Positions 1 to 9,609 of a stretch of 64,000 bases of DNA are shown piece after piece. The DNA is from Phyllobacterium brassicacearum (GTDB lineage Bacteria; Pseudomonadota; Alphaproteobacteria; Rhizobiales; Rhizobiaceae). The notes under the pieces are model-generated. The model was not told where the DNA came from. It was given only the letters and a program-made list of their open reading frames with translations, and searched no databases. The position numbers and the translations under genes are program-made. The stretch is taken from the NCBI RefSeq assembly GCF_003010955.1, contig NZ_PGGO01000005.1, forward strand, positions 124,001 through 188,000, written 5' to 3'. Every line of letters begins with the position of its first letter. The first letter of the stretch is position 1.

Positions 1-1
1 G

Positions 2-928
2 CCTCTGGCCCGTCGTATCGCGAAGGATGCCGGTATTGACCTTGCGGCGGTCACGGGCTCCGGTCCCCATGGCCGTGTGGTCAAAAAGGACGTTGAGGCA
101 GCGATTGCCGGTGGCGGTGCCAAGGCTGCTCCGGCCGGGGCAACGCCGGCAGCCGCGTCTGCCGCAGCGCCCAAACCCATGTCCGACGATGCCGTGCTCA
201 AGCTGTTTGAGGAAGGCTCCTACGACCTCGTGCCGCACGATGGCATGCGCAAGACCATTGCCAAACGTCTGCTTGAAGCCAAGTCGACAGTTCCGCATTT
301 CTATCTGACGCTTGATTGCGAACTCGACGCATTGCTCGCGTTGCGCGCGCAGATCAATGCCGCTTCGCCAATGCGCAAGACGGAAAAGGGCGATGTTCCA
401 GCCTACAAGCTGTCCGTCAACGACATGATCATCAAGGCCATGGCTCTTGCCTTGCGTGACGTTCCGGAAGCAAACGTTTCCTGGACCGACGCCAATATGG
501 TCAAGCACAAGCATTCAGATGTTGGTGTTGCCGTTTCGATACCAGGCGGGCTGATCACGCCGATCATTCGCAGGGCCGAAGAGAAGACGCTTTCAGCCAT
601 TTCGAATGAAATGAAGGATCTCGCCAAGCGGGCGCGCGACCGCAAATTGAAGCCCGAGGAGTATCAGGGCGGCACGACTGCTGTGTCAAACCTTGGCATG
701 TTCGGCGTCAAGGATTTCGCGGCCATCATCAATCCGCCGCACGCAACCATCATTGCAATCGGCGCGGGTGAGGAGCGGGCGGTTGTCAAGAAGGGTGAGG
801 TTACAGTTGCGACCGTTATGTCCGTGACGCTCTCGACAGATCACCGCGCGGTCGACGGCGCCCTCGGGGCCGAACTCGCGCAGGCCTTCAAACGGCACAT
901 AGAAAACCCGATGGGCATGCTGGTCTGA
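2..928 (+). CDS. pdhC: Dihydrolipoamide acetyltransferase (E2) of pyruvate dehydrogenase, 3' part
   Basis: The reading frame is open from the window edge, so the N-terminal lipoyl domain lies outside. The visible 308 residues begin inside the peripheral E1/E3-binding domain (VTGSGPHGRVVKKDV), pass through an Ala/Pro-rich linker, and continue into the catalytic acyltransferase domain. That domain ends with the active-site motif DHRAVDG. The enzyme transfers acetyl groups from lipoamide to CoA in the cytoplasmic pyruvate dehydrogenase complex. Its partner E3 (lpdA) lies two genes downstream, as is usual in rhizobia. Identification is firm; only the start is missing. Confidence 0.95.
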   Translation, partial: PLARRIAKDAGIDLAAVTGSGPHGRVVKKDVEAAIAGGGAKAAPAGATPAAASAAAPKPMSDDAVLKLFEEGSYDLVPHDGMRKTIAKRLLEAKSTVPHFYLTLDCELDALLALRAQINAASPMRKTEKGDVPAYKLSVNDMIIKAMALALRDVPEANVSWTDANMVKHKHSDVGVAVSIPGGLITPIIRRAEEKTLSAISNEMKDLAKRARDRKLKPEEYQGGTTAVSNLGMFGVKDFAAIINPPHATIIAIGAGEERAVVKKGEVTVATVMSVTLSTDHRAVDGALGAELAQAFKRHIENPMGMLV

Positions 929-938
929 GACGCGCGTC

Positions 939-1577
939 ATGAAGACCGTCCTTTGCTATGGCGACTCGCTGACCTGGGGATACATTCCCGACGGATCGGG
1001 TCGCCATGCGCTCAAGGACCGCTGGCCGCAGGTGCTTCAAGCTGAGCTTGGGACACACGTACATGTCATTGCCGACGGCCTGAACGGGCGCACCACCGCC
1101 TATGACGATCACCTGTCCGGGTTCGAGCGCAATGCTGCCAAAACGCTCACGACAGCGCTCGGCACGCATTTTCCACTCGACCTTGTGATCATCATGCTTG
1201 GCACCAACGACATGAAGCATGTGCTTTGCGGTAATGCTCTCGGTGCCAAGCGCGGAATGCAACGGTTGATCGAGATCGTTCGCACTGCGCCCTACCAATT
1301 CGAGATCGCGCCACCCGCGGTGTTGATCATGTCGCCTCCACCTCTTGGCGAGTCCGGGGGCGAGGAGTTCAGACTGATATTTGAAGAAGGCATTGGGCAG
1401 TCACGCTTATTAGCCGGCTTCTATCGGGATGCTGCGTTGCAGTCGGATTGCGCTTTTTTCGATGCTGGTTCCGTAGCGGCAACGTCGTCCGTGGATGGCG
1501 TCCATCTAGATGCAGAGAATACCAGGGCAATCGGTAAAGCCATTGCACCAATCGTTCGAGACATACTCGAGCTCTAA
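939..1577 (+). CDS. SGNH/GDSL-family hydrolase (arylesterase-like)
   Basis: A 212-residue protein with block I GDSLTWGY near the N-terminus, the block III-like motif GTNDMK, and a late DGVHLD that supplies the Asp/His of the catalytic triad. These mark an SGNH esterase. No signal peptide is obvious, so it is probably cytoplasmic. It lies 10 nt after pdhC and 17 nt before lpdA, so it is likely co-transcribed with the dehydrogenase genes. The natural substrate cannot be told from sequence; small acyl or aryl esters are typical for the family. Confidence 0.85.
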   Translation: MKTVLCYGDSLTWGYIPDGSGRHALKDRWPQVLQAELGTHVHVIADGLNGRTTAYDDHLSGFERNAAKTLTTALGTHFPLDLVIIMLGTNDMKHVLCGNALGAKRGMQRLIEIVRTAPYQFEIAPPAVLIMSPPPLGESGGEEFRLIFEEGIGQSRLLAGFYRDAALQSDCAFFDAGSVAATSSVDGVHLDAENTRAIGKAIAPIVRDILEL

Positions 1578-1594
1578 TCAGGAGGACCAAGGTC

Positions 1595-3040
1595 TTGGCC
1601 AATAATTACGACGTGATCATCATTGGTTCGGGCCCCGGCGGCTACGTTACCGCTATTCGTTCCGCTCAACTCGGCTTCAAGACGGCGATTGTCGAGCGCG
1701 AACATCTCGGTGGCATTTGCCTCAACTGGGGCTGTATTCCGACCAAAGCGCTGCTGCGTTCCGCGGAAATCCTGCATTACGGCCAGCATGCCAAGGATTA
1801 TGGCTTGACGATCGAGGGTAAGATTTCCGCCGATGTCAAAGCGGTTGTCCAGCGCTCACGCGGCGTTTCTGCCCGTCTCAATGGCGGCGTTGGCTTCCTG
1901 ATGAAAAAGAACAAGGTCGACGTGATCTGGGGCGAAGCGAAATTGTCGAAGCCCGGCGAAATTGTCGTCTCCAAGACTTCGAAAAAGCCCATGGAGCCGC
2001 AAAATCCTATTCCCAAGAGCGCATTGGGAGAAGGTACTTATACGGCTAAGCATATCATCGTCGCGACAGGCGCCCGCCCGCGCGCCTTGCCGGGCATCGA
2101 GCCGGACGGCAAGCTGATCTGGACCTATTTCGAGGCAATGGTTCCGCCGGAAATGCCAAAGTCCCTGGTTGTCATGGGATCTGGCGCAATCGGCATCGAG
2201 TTCGCCTCGTTCTATCACACGATGGGCGCCGAGGTGACGGTCGTCGAGCTATTGCCAACTGTGATGCCCGTTGAGGATGCGGAAATTTCGGCTTTCGCCC
2301 GCAAACAGTTTGAAAAGCAGGGCATGAAGATCATCACCGATGCCAAGGTCACGAAGGTGGAGAAGGCTGCAAACAGCATTACCGCCCACGTTGAGACCAA
2401 GGACGGCAAGGTCGAAAAGATCACTGCCGAACGCCTGATTTCCGCTGTCGGCGTTCAGGGCAACATTGAAAATCTCGGACTTGAGGCCTTGGGCGTCAAG
2501 ACTGATCGCGGCTGCATCGTCACGGACGGTTACAGCAAGACCAATGTGCCGGGCATTTATGCGATCGGCGACGTGGCGGGGCCTCCCATGCTCGCGCACA
2601 AGGCCGAGCACGAAGGTGTCATCTGCGTCGAGAAGATCGCCAATGTACCGGGTGTGCATGCCTTGGAAAAGGACAAGATCCCGGGCTGCACCTATTGCAA
2701 TCCCCAGGTTGCATCGGTCGGCCTCACGGAGGCGAAAGCCAAGGAAAACGGGCGCGAGATTCGCGTCGGGCGGTTCCAATTTGCGGCGAATGGCAAGGCG
2801 ATTGCCTTGGGAGAAGATCAGGGTCTGATCAAGACGATCTTCGACAAAAAGACCGGCCAGCTGATCGGAGCGCATATGGTTGGAGCGGAAGTCACGGAAT
2901 TGATCCAGGGGTTCGTTGTTGCCATGAACCTCGAAACGACCGAAGAAGAATTGATGCATACGGTCTTCCCGCATCCAACTTTGTCGGAAATGATGAAGGA
3001 AAGCGTGCTGGATGCCTATGGCCGCGTACTAAATGCCTGA
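1595..3040 (+). CDS. lpdA: Dihydrolipoyl dehydrogenase (E3)
   Basis: A 481-residue flavoprotein disulfide reductase. It shows the FAD-binding GSGPGG motif at residues 11-16, the redox-active CLNWGC disulfide (C42/C47), a second dinucleotide fold around GSGAIGIEF for NAD, and the C-terminal HPTLSE motif carrying the catalytic His. It re-oxidises dihydrolipoamide of the E2 subunits. The start is TTG at 1595, chosen because an AGGAGG ribosome site lies just upstream (1581-1586) and the FAD motif is then in the usual place. It belongs to the pdh cluster. Confidence 0.95.
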   Translation: MANNYDVIIIGSGPGGYVTAIRSAQLGFKTAIVEREHLGGICLNWGCIPTKALLRSAEILHYGQHAKDYGLTIEGKISADVKAVVQRSRGVSARLNGGVGFLMKKNKVDVIWGEAKLSKPGEIVVSKTSKKPMEPQNPIPKSALGEGTYTAKHIIVATGARPRALPGIEPDGKLIWTYFEAMVPPEMPKSLVVMGSGAIGIEFASFYHTMGAEVTVVELLPTVMPVEDAEISAFARKQFEKQGMKIITDAKVTKVEKAANSITAHVETKDGKVEKITAERLISAVGVQGNIENLGLEALGVKTDRGCIVTDGYSKTNVPGIYAIGDVAGPPMLAHKAEHEGVICVEKIANVPGVHALEKDKIPGCTYCNPQVASVGLTEAKAKENGREIRVGRFQFAANGKAIALGEDQGLIKTIFDKKTGQLIGAHMVGAEVTELIQGFVVAMNLETTEEELMHTVFPHPTLSEMMKESVLDAYGRVLNA

Positions 3041-3062
3041 TTGAGAAGGGGCTTCAAACCCA

Positions 3063-3326
3063 TTGGTCACCATCAAGGATAGCAGACCCTGGATCAGTCT
3101 TTCCTGGCTGATCCTCAAATGGTCGACGCTCATCGGCCTCTTGCTTGGGTTTGTGCCTGCCGCCTTGAGTATGATTTCCGGCAACACCATATCAGTGAAT
3201 GGCACTTAGATTGGCGGCTGGTCTGGTGTCTGGGTTGTAACCCTTGCCTGCGGGTTGGGTGGTTTTCTTTTCGGTGCTATATGGGCTCTGGTATTGCGCG
3301 CCATAGCAATCGCGTCAGGGCGCTAG
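3063..3326 (+). pseudogene. Small membrane protein gene interrupted by in-frame TAG
   Basis: A reading frame starts at TTG 3063 and encodes a hydrophobic stretch (STLIGLLLGFVPAALSM). It meets TAG at 3207-3209, then continues without any other stop in the same frame through a second hydrophobic segment (GVWVVTLACGLGGFLFGAIW) to TAG at 3324-3326. Read through, it would give an 87-residue protein with two membrane spans. A single CAG-to-TAG change would explain the break. The family is not recognised. It lies between lpdA and the GlsB-like gene. It could still be translated as a 48-residue fragment. Confidence 0.55.
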
Positions 3327-3396
3327 AGCAACTGCGGGAAAAGTGTGAAGCGGTTTTCCGTCCGTAGTTGCGGTAGACAAAGGTTAGGGAGAGAAC

Positions 3397-3675
3397 ATGG
3401 ATCAGCCGGTTGGTATCATGGGCATGCCCGGTGTCGGTTTCTTTGGGATGCTGGTAATTGGTTTCATTGCCGGTTATATCGCCGAAAAGGCAATGAATCG
3501 TGACCATGGCCTTTTCACCAATATTCTTGTCGGTATCGCCGGATCTTTCGTCGGTGGCACGCTGGCGGGACTGTTGAATTTCAACTTCTACGGATTTCTT
3601 GGAAATCTGATCGTTGCGACGGCTGGCGCAATCCTCATTCTTTGGGTTTTCGGCAAGTCCAGGGCCACGAACTAG
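3397..3675 (+). CDS. GlsB/YeaQ/YmgE (transglycosylase-associated) family membrane protein
   Basis: A 92-residue, very hydrophobic, glycine-rich protein with three predicted membrane spans. It has the family-typical stretches GFIAGYIAEKAM, ILVGIAGSFVGGTLAGL and NLIVATAGAILIL. A GGGAGAG-like ribosome site precedes the ATG. Members are small inner-membrane proteins often linked to stress responses, but no biochemical function is established. It sits 9 nt before lipA, so co-transcription is likely. Confidence 0.85.
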   Translation: MDQPVGIMGMPGVGFFGMLVIGFIAGYIAEKAMNRDHGLFTNILVGIAGSFVGGTLAGLLNFNFYGFLGNLIVATAGAILILWVFGKSRATN

Positions 3676-3684
3676 GACATTCTG

Positions 3685-4650
3685 ATGGTAACGGTACTCG
3701 ACACGATCGATCAAAAGCGGCGTCTTCGGCATCCGGAAAAGGCGCACCGCCCGGATTCGGAAATTCTGAAGAAACCCGACTGGATCCGGGTGAAGGCCCC
3801 CGTGTCGAAAGGCTATTCGGAAACGCGCGACATCGTGCGGTCGCACAATCTCGTCACCGTTTGCGAAGAAGCCGGTTGCCCGAATATTGGCGAGTGCTGG
3901 GACAAGAAACACGCGACCTTCATGATCATGGGCGAGATTTGCACACGCGCCTGCGCCTTCTGCAACGTCGCGACCGGTCTGCCAACGGCGCTTGATCCAA
4001 ATGAGCCGGAAAATGTCGGTAAGGCCGTTCTGAAGATGGGTCTGTCGCATGTGGTGATCACATCCGTTGACCGCGACGATCTTGCCGATGGTGGCGCACA
4101 GCACTTTGCCGATGTGATTCATGCGATCCGGCGGATATCGCCCGGAACCACGATCGAAATCCTGACGCCGGACTTCCTGCGCAAGGAAGGCGCCCTTGAG
4201 ATCGTTGTTGCCGCCCGTCCGGACGTGTTCAACCACAATCTGGAAACCGTGCCTTCGAACTATCTGAAAGTGCGGCCGGGTGCCCGTTACTTCCACTCCA
4301 TCCGCCTGTTGCAGCGCGTGAAGGAGATCGACCCAACTATCTTCACGAAATCCGGTATCATGGTCGGGCTTGGCGAAGAGCGAAACGAAGTGCTGCAGTT
4401 GATGGATGATTTGCGGTCTGCCGACGTCGACTTCATGACCATCGGCCAATATTTGCAACCAACGCGCAAGCATCATCCCGTGCTGAATTACGTTACTCCG
4501 GATGAGTTCAAATCCTATGCGACCATCGCCAAGACCAAAGGCTTCCTGGTTGTCGCGTCGAGCCCGCTGACGCGTTCATCGCACCATGCCGGCGACGACT
4601 TTGCCAAGTTGAGGGCTGCACGCGAGGCGCTGTACGCATCGCGTAGCTAA
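3685..4650 (+). CDS. lipA: Lipoyl synthase
   Basis: A 321-residue radical-SAM enzyme that inserts two sulfurs into octanoyl-protein to make lipoyl groups. The auxiliary cluster motif [12 protein letters not shown] (CX4CX5C) and the SAM-cluster motif CTRACAFC (CX3CX2C) are both present, as is the C-terminal [10 protein letters not shown] region. The product modifies the E2 encoded upstream. Length and motif order are normal. Confidence 0.97.
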   Translation: MVTVLDTIDQKRRLRHPEKAHRPDSEILKKPDWIRVKAPVSKGYSETRDIVRSHNLVTVCEEAGCPNIGECWDKKHATFMIMGEICTRACAFCNVATGLPTALDPNEPENVGKAVLKMGLSHVVITSVDRDDLADGGAQHFADVIHAIRRISPGTTIEILTPDFLRKEGALEIVVAARPDVFNHNLETVPSNYLKVRPGARYFHSIRLLQRVKEIDPTIFTKSGIMVGLGEERNEVLQLMDDLRSADVDFMTIGQYLQPTRKHHPVLNYVTPDEFKSYATIAKTKGFLVVASSPLTRSSHHAGDDFAKLRAAREALYASRS

Positions 4651-4653
4651 CGC

Positions 4654-5127
4654 ATGCCGAAATTTGAAACGTCCCGTCCTGTCGTCCATCCGGCCTTGCA
4701 GATGTTTGATCTGGTCGCCGACGTCGAAAGCTATCCGCAGTTCCTTCCAATGTGCGAGAGCTTAAAGGTTCGCTCGCGCAAGGAGAGCCACGGCAAGACG
4801 CTGCTGGTCGCGGACATGACCGTCGGCTACAAACTGATCCGCGAAACCTTTACCAGCCAGGTTTTGCTGAAGCCTGAGGAAAAAGTCATCCTCACGAAGT
4901 ATATTGACGGTCCATTCCGCTATCTCGACAACCGCTGGCAGTTTGTTCCAGACGCCAATCCGGAGAAATCCACGGTCAAATTCTACATCGACTACGAATT
5001 CAAGAGCCGTACGCTTGGCTTTTTGATGGGGTCGATGTTTGATATTGCATTCCGTAAATTTACTGAAGCATTCGAAAAGCGCGCTGACGCGATCTATGGC
5101 AAGGGTGAGAAATCGCCTGTGGTGTGA
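4654..5127 (+). CDS. Coenzyme Q-binding protein COQ10 / RatA-like START-domain protein
   Basis: A 157-residue SRPBCC (START-like) protein beginning MPKFETSRPVVHPALQMFDL, with the characteristic DVESYPQFLPMCES motif. Homologues bind ubiquinone in a hydrophobic pocket and support respiration; in enterobacteria the same fold is the toxin-like RatA. It starts 3 nt after the lipA stop, so translation is probably coupled. The ubiquinone role is the more likely one in this order and context. Confidence 0.85.
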   Translation: MPKFETSRPVVHPALQMFDLVADVESYPQFLPMCESLKVRSRKESHGKTLLVADMTVGYKLIRETFTSQVLLKPEEKVILTKYIDGPFRYLDNRWQFVPDANPEKSTVKFYIDYEFKSRTLGFLMGSMFDIAFRKFTEAFEKRADAIYGKGEKSPVV

Positions 5128-5140
5128 TGGATAATCAAGC

Positions 5141-5572
5141 ATGATACACGAAGGTTCTGATTATCAGGTCCATATCGGCACGCCCTCGATTGAAGATTAT
5201 CGGCGTTTGCGCGAAATCGCGGGCTTGAGCCCGAAGAGCAAGGAGGCCGCCGAGAAGGGGCTGCCCAATACGCTCTATGCGACGACCATTCGCTATCAGG
5301 CTGGTGAAACTGTCGCGATGGGCCGTGTTATCGGTGACAATGGCTGTTTTTATCAGATTGTCGATATTGCGGTTGATCCATCCCATCAGGGCAAGGGTTT
5401 GGGAAAGATCATTGTCTCCAGCCTGATTGATTATGTGAAGGCAGAGGCGCCTGACGGTGCCTATGTCAGCTTGATCGCCGATGGTCCTGCCAAGTACCTT
5501 TATGCAAAGTTCGGTTTCGAACCGGTCACGCCGGAGTCGATCGGCATGGCTTTCCGCGTTCAGCGTACTTGA
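5141..5572 (+). CDS. GNAT-family N-acetyltransferase
   Basis: A 143-residue acetyltransferase. The acetyl-CoA pyrophosphate-binding loop appears as VDPSHQGKGLGKII (Q/RxxGxG/A), followed by the typical helix and a YAKFGFEPV motif near the C-terminus. It lies 13 nt after the COQ10-like gene and overlaps the 3' end of the convergent cinA-like gene by 13 nt. The substrate is unknown. Confidence 0.85.
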   Translation: MIHEGSDYQVHIGTPSIEDYRRLREIAGLSPKSKEAAEKGLPNTLYATTIRYQAGETVAMGRVIGDNGCFYQIVDIAVDPSHQGKGLGKIIVSSLIDYVKAEAPDGAYVSLIADGPAKYLYAKFGFEPVTPESIGMAFRVQRT

Positions 5573-6066
5573 TCGGCTGACAAAGCCTCTAAAATCCAGT
5601 CGAGGGCGGTATTGGTAGCGGCGCGGCGGATCGATGCCCGGCCGTGATCGAGAAAAACCCGGCGCATCGCGACGGGTCGTTTTCCCTGGAGCGCCAATCC
5701 GAACCAGACAAGCCCGACAGGTTTCGCCGTCGAACCGCCGCCTGGTCCGGCAATCCCGGTGACGGCAACAGCAATGCCCGCTCGTGAGTGGGCGAGGGCG
5801 CCTGCAGCCATCGCCATCGCCACTTCTTCCGAAACGGCCCCGTGCGCAGCTATCAGTTCCATCGGAACGCCAAGCATCTCGTGCTTGGCCTCGTTCGAAT
5901 AGGTGACGAAACCACGATCGACGACATCCGATGATCCACCAATGTCAGTCAGTGATGCAACGATGAGACCACCTGTACATGACTCAGCAGTCGCGAGAAG
6001 CAAGCCTTTCCTTCGGCATGTCTCAAGCACGGCAATCGCCTTGGCTTCTGCGATCAGATCGTTCAT
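5560..6066 (-). CDS. CinA C-terminal-domain protein (nicotinamide-nucleotide amidohydrolase type)
   Basis: A 168-residue protein equal to the stand-alone amidase domain of CinA/PncC. It carries the signature [10 protein letters not shown] and the GIAGPGGG loop. The family deamidates NMN to nicotinate mononucleotide in the pyridine-nucleotide salvage cycle. The start overlaps the ispDF stop by 4 nt, so the two are translationally coupled, as in other rhizobia. Confidence 0.9.
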   Translation of the reverse strand: MNDLIAEAKAIAVLETCRRKGLLLATAESCTGGLIVASLTDIGGSSDVVDRGFVTYSNEAKHEMLGVPMELIAAHGAVSEEVAMAMAAGALAHSRAGIAVAVTGIAGPGGGSTAKPVGLVWFGLALQGKRPVAMRRVFLDHGRASIRRAATNTALDWILEALSADQVR

Positions 6067-7286
6067 TCCGGGAGTCCTCCAGGATAGATGACCGATGCGG
6101 TGGCGATGGCCGCAATACCTTCTTCGCGGCCAATGAATCCGAGCTTTTCGTTCGTCGTGGCCTTGATGGAAATGCGGTCAGTTGTGATGCCCAGCATTTT
6201 CGACAGGGCGGCAGTCATTGCTTCGCGGTGCGGTCCAACCTTCGGCGATTCGCAGATCAACGTGATATCGGCATTAGCAATCCGTCCACCCGCTTGTTTT
6301 ACGATTTTCATCGCATGCTCGACGAATATATGCGAGGCAACACCTTTCCATTGCGGATCGGACGGTGGAAAATGCGTGCCGATATCGCCGGCGCCACGGG
6401 TCGCCAGCAACGCGTCGGTCAGCGCATGCAGCGCCACGTCGGCATCGGAATGTCCGGAAAGCTTCCGATCATGCGCAATGAACACGCCCGCGAGCATCAC
6501 GCCATTGCCGGGTTCGAAAGCGTGCACATCATAGCCGTTACCAGTCCGAACATCCGGATAAGCGGCAAGCTTTTGCGACAGACGGTCGTCGGCCATATCG
6601 ATATCCTTTGCCCAGGTCAGTTTCGTGTTGTCCGCAGAGCCCTCGACGATCCGCACTGGCAGGCCGTGCCATTCAGCAATAGCCGAATCGTCAGTAAAAT
6701 CGGACCTTCCGGCAGCGAAAGCCGCATCATGGGCGGCGAGAATGGGCTGGAAGGGAAAAGCCTGGGGTGTCTGCGCAGCATAGAGGCCGGCGCGCGGCAC
6801 CGTAGCGCTTACCATCGCATCATGCCCTGCTGACTTTAACGTGTCCGAAACGGCGAGCACCGGCAATACACCGATATGCGGTGTCAGATTGAAAATCACC
6901 CGCTCCAGAAGGTCTGCCGAAATGAACGGGCGAACGCCATCGTGAATCAAAACATGGTCTGGTGCAGCTTTCTTGAGCGCCAGCAAACCGAGCCGGGTCG
7001 ACTCCTGACGTGTCGGGCCCCCGGTTACCGAAACTACATTCGATCCAAAGCCATCCGTCGCTTGGACAAACAATGCCTCGTCTTCCTTGTGTATAACAAC
7101 GACGATGTCATTGATGAGCGGGCAATCCAGAAATGCACGCAACGTGTGTGCCAGAACAGCTTCTCCGCCAATCTTGCGATATTGTTTTGGCCCTTCAACG
7201 CTTTGGCCTGCGCGTTCTCCGCGCCCCGCTGCCACAATGACAGCGGCGACCCGCATTTGTTTATCGTTCCTCTTGCCCGCCAACAC
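6063..7286 (-). CDS. ispDF: Bifunctional IspD/IspF, MEP isoprenoid pathway
   Basis: A 407-residue fusion. The N-terminal IspD part (about residues 10-235) has the nucleotidyltransferase motif [10 protein letters not shown] and makes CDP-ME. The C-terminal IspF part (about 247-405) has GNGYDVHAF, the HSDADV metal site and the [13 protein letters not shown] motif, and makes ME-cyclodiphosphate. The fusion is usual in alphaproteobacteria. The gene is divergent from dusB across a 168-nt spacer. Confidence 0.96.
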   Translation of the reverse strand: MLAGKRNDKQMRVAAVIVAAGRGERAGQSVEGPKQYRKIGGEAVLAHTLRAFLDCPLINDIVVVIHKEDEALFVQATDGFGSNVVSVTGGPTRQESTRLGLLALKKAAPDHVLIHDGVRPFISADLLERVIFNLTPHIGVLPVLAVSDTLKSAGHDAMVSATVPRAGLYAAQTPQAFPFQPILAAHDAAFAAGRSDFTDDSAIAEWHGLPVRIVEGSADNTKLTWAKDIDMADDRLSQKLAAYPDVRTGNGYDVHAFEPGNGVMLAGVFIAHDRKLSGHSDADVALHALTDALLATRGAGDIGTHFPPSDPQWKGVASHIFVEHAMKIVKQAGGRIANADITLICESPKVGPHREAMTAALSKMLGITTDRISIKATTNEKLGFIGREEGIAAIATASVIYPGGLPE

Positions 7287-7428
7287 TTCTCTCCGTCACG
7301 TCGGATTGCGTTACCCTGTGCCAAAGTGAAAGGCTAGAGGTTTAAGTTAGAACAAGTCGAAATCTGATCACGGTGCGGCGCTCTTTGCCTTGCGAAGAGG
7401 CACGATCCTGTCTAAAGGATAGGCTATT

Positions 7429-7458
7429 ATGAAATTGCATACGAAACAGGCAGATTGA
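7429..7458 (+). promoter_or_regulatory. Nine-codon upstream ORF overlapping the dusB start
   Basis: ATG at 7429 opens MKLHTKQAD and stops at TGA 7456-7458, which overlaps the TTG start of dusB (7455) as TTGA. An AAGGATAGG purine stretch stands upstream of the ATG, whereas dusB itself has no clear ribosome site. This layout suggests that dusB is translated by re-initiation or coupling. It is an inference from spacing only. Confidence 0.4.
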
Positions 7459-8456
7459 GTGTGATCGAACTGAACCAACCACTTGACATAGGCGGAGTGC
7501 AGCTACGCAACCGCGTGTTTCTGGCGCCGATGTCGGGGGTTTCCGACCTGCCGTTCCGCCAGTTGGCCTGGCAGGCAGGCGCCGGATTGGTGGTGTCGGA
7601 AATGGTGGCGAGTGCCGAGCTCTGTACTCGCGAGCGCGGCAATCTGCTTCGCTTGAAGGGCGACGGTCTGGGTACGCATGTGGTGCAGATTGCCGGTCGT
7701 GAAGCCCGATGGATGGCCGAGGCAGCGCGTATCACGGAAGGCGAGGGTGCGCACATCATCGATATTAATATGGGTTGCCCAGCCAAAAAGGTGACGGGTG
7801 GACTCTCGGGATCGGCGCTGATGCGCGATCTCGATCACGCCTTGGCGCTGATCGAGGCAACAATTGCCGCCGTGCGCGTTCCGGTGACGCTGAAAATGCG
7901 GCTAGGTTGGGACGACGAGACCATCAATGCGCCGGAGCTTGCCGCACGCGCGCAGCAAGCTGGTGTACAAATGGTCACGGTCCATGGCCGTACACGCTGT
8001 CAGTTCTATGAGGGCAAGGCGGATTGGCATGCCATTCGTGCTGTCAAAAATGCGATCACGATCCCGCTTGTTGCGAATGGTGATGTTCTCAGCCGTGATG
8101 ACGCTGTTGCGATCCTCGAAGCATCCGGCGCCGATGCTGTGATGGTCGGACGAGGTGCTTACGGTCAGCCCTGGCTTCCAGGGGCGATCGTCCATGGCAT
8201 GGGGCGTGATGCCAGCGAAATGATCGCTGACTATGCCGTGGCGCATTACGAAGCGATGCTCGCGCATTATGGCGAGCCGACAGGCATCCGCCATGCGCGC
8301 AAACATCTGGGCTGGTATCTGGAGACCCATGGTGTCGACGTTGGTTCGGCCGAGCGCGGTTCAATCATGACGGAAACCAATCCCCGCCAGGTTGCGCGGC
8401 GATTGCATGCAGCCCTTTCTCGGCCGTCCGCAGAAGATATGAAGAAAGTAGCGTAA
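7455..8456 (+). CDS. dusB: tRNA-dihydrouridine synthase
   Basis: A 333-residue FMN-dependent TIM barrel. It has the N-terminal [13 protein letters not shown], the NMGCPAKKV motif with the catalytic Cys, and the [12 protein letters not shown] and [16 protein letters not shown] motifs. It reduces uridine in tRNA D-loops. A TTG (7455) or GTG (7461) start is possible. Its stop shares an A with the ntrB ATG (TAATG). The dusB-ntrB-ntrC order is the standard alphaproteobacterial arrangement. Confidence 0.95.
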   Translation: MSVIELNQPLDIGGVQLRNRVFLAPMSGVSDLPFRQLAWQAGAGLVVSEMVASAELCTRERGNLLRLKGDGLGTHVVQIAGREARWMAEAARITEGEGAHIIDINMGCPAKKVTGGLSGSALMRDLDHALALIEATIAAVRVPVTLKMRLGWDDETINAPELAARAQQAGVQMVTVHGRTRCQFYEGKADWHAIRAVKNAITIPLVANGDVLSRDDAVAILEASGADAVMVGRGAYGQPWLPGAIVHGMGRDASEMIADYAVAHYEAMLAHYGEPTGIRHARKHLGWYLETHGVDVGSAERGSIMTETNPRQVARRLHAALSRPSAEDMKKVA

Positions 8457-9607
8457 TGACAGCGTCAGATCCTGTGCTGGAAGACCGTTTGGCGGGGATT
8501 GTCCTCAACTCTATCCGACATCCGGTGATCATGCTCGATGACGCCGGCCACATTTCCTATGCGAATGCGGATGCCGAGGCTTTTTTTCGCTCCAGCGCCA
8601 GCATCCTGAGCCGTAATACTCTCGATATGCTGCTGCCATTCGGCAGCCCCTTGCTCGCCCTCGTTAAACAGGTGCGGGAAAATCCGTCGCCGGTGAACGA
8701 ATATCGCGTCGATGTTTCGTCGCCCCGGCTTGGCCAGGACCGCATCGTCGATCTCTATGTGACGCCAGTCAGCGAGTCCCCTGGCTCGATTGTTATCCTG
8801 TTCAAGGAACGGTCAATGGCGGAAAAACTCGACCGCCAGATGACGCATCGCGGTGCTGCTCGTTCCGTTACCGGGCTTGCCTCCATGCTGGCGCACGAAA
8901 TCAAGAATCCTTTGTCTGGTATTCGTGGTGCGGCGCAGTTGCTCGAAACAGGTCTGAACGATGACGACCGGGCATTGACCCGGCTGATCACCGATGAAAC
9001 AGACCGGATCGTTTCGCTCGTCGATCGCATGGAGGTTTTTTCCGATGAGCGACCGATCGAGCGCGAGGCGGTGAACATTCACGTGGTGCTCGATCACGTC
9101 AAAGCCATCGCCAAGAACGGCTTTGCCAGCCACATCAAGTTCCATGAGGATTATGATCCGTCATTGCCTTATGTGTTCGCCAATCGCGACCAACTCGTTC
9201 AGATCTTTCTCAATCTGGTCAAGAACGCCGCCGAGTCGATCGGCCAGAATGAACCCGGTGAAATCACCCTTTCAACAGCGTTCCGGCCGGGCATTCGCCT
9301 GTCCGTTCCGGGCATGCGCACCCGCGTCTCGCTGCCTCTGGAATTTACTGTTCAGGATACTGGCCCAGGTGTGGCACCCGATATCATGCCGCATCTGTTC
9401 GATCCCTTCATTACGACAAAGCCCAACGGTTCAGGACTTGGTCTTGCCCTCGTTGCCAAAATCGTTGGCGACCACGGTGGTGTCATCGAATGTGATTCCG
9501 TGCCGCGTAAGACCACGTTCAGAATCTTGATGCCTGCCTGGCAGAGCGGACCGCTCGATGATGAACACGCAGACGAAAAACCATATTCCAAGAAAGCAGG
9601 ATCCTGA
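8456..9607 (+). CDS. ntrB: Nitrogen-regulation sensor kinase NtrB
   Basis: A 383-residue cytosolic kinase. A PAS domain occupies about residues 12-120. The H-box [11 protein letters not shown] places the phosphorylated His at residue 147. The N-box NLVKNAAES and the glycine boxes DTGPGV and GSGLGLAL complete the ATPase domain. It phosphorylates or dephosphorylates NtrC according to PII signalling. It is coupled to dusB (TAATG) and lies 2 nt before ntrC. Confidence 0.96.
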   Translation: MTASDPVLEDRLAGIVLNSIRHPVIMLDDAGHISYANADAEAFFRSSASILSRNTLDMLLPFGSPLLALVKQVRENPSPVNEYRVDVSSPRLGQDRIVDLYVTPVSESPGSIVILFKERSMAEKLDRQMTHRGAARSVTGLASMLAHEIKNPLSGIRGAAQLLETGLNDDDRALTRLITDETDRIVSLVDRMEVFSDERPIEREAVNIHVVLDHVKAIAKNGFASHIKFHEDYDPSLPYVFANRDQLVQIFLNLVKNAAESIGQNEPGEITLSTAFRPGIRLSVPGMRTRVSLPLEFTVQDTGPGVAPDIMPHLFDPFITTKPNGSGLGLALVAKIVGDHGGVIECDSVPRKTTFRILMPAWQSGPLDDEHADEKPYSKKAGS

Positions 9608-9609
9608 TC

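Noticed and set aside
3277-4476. 399-codon minus-strand open frame
   Set aside because: It is entirely antisense to the GlsB-like gene and lipA, has unnatural composition and no domain; a high-GC shadow frame.
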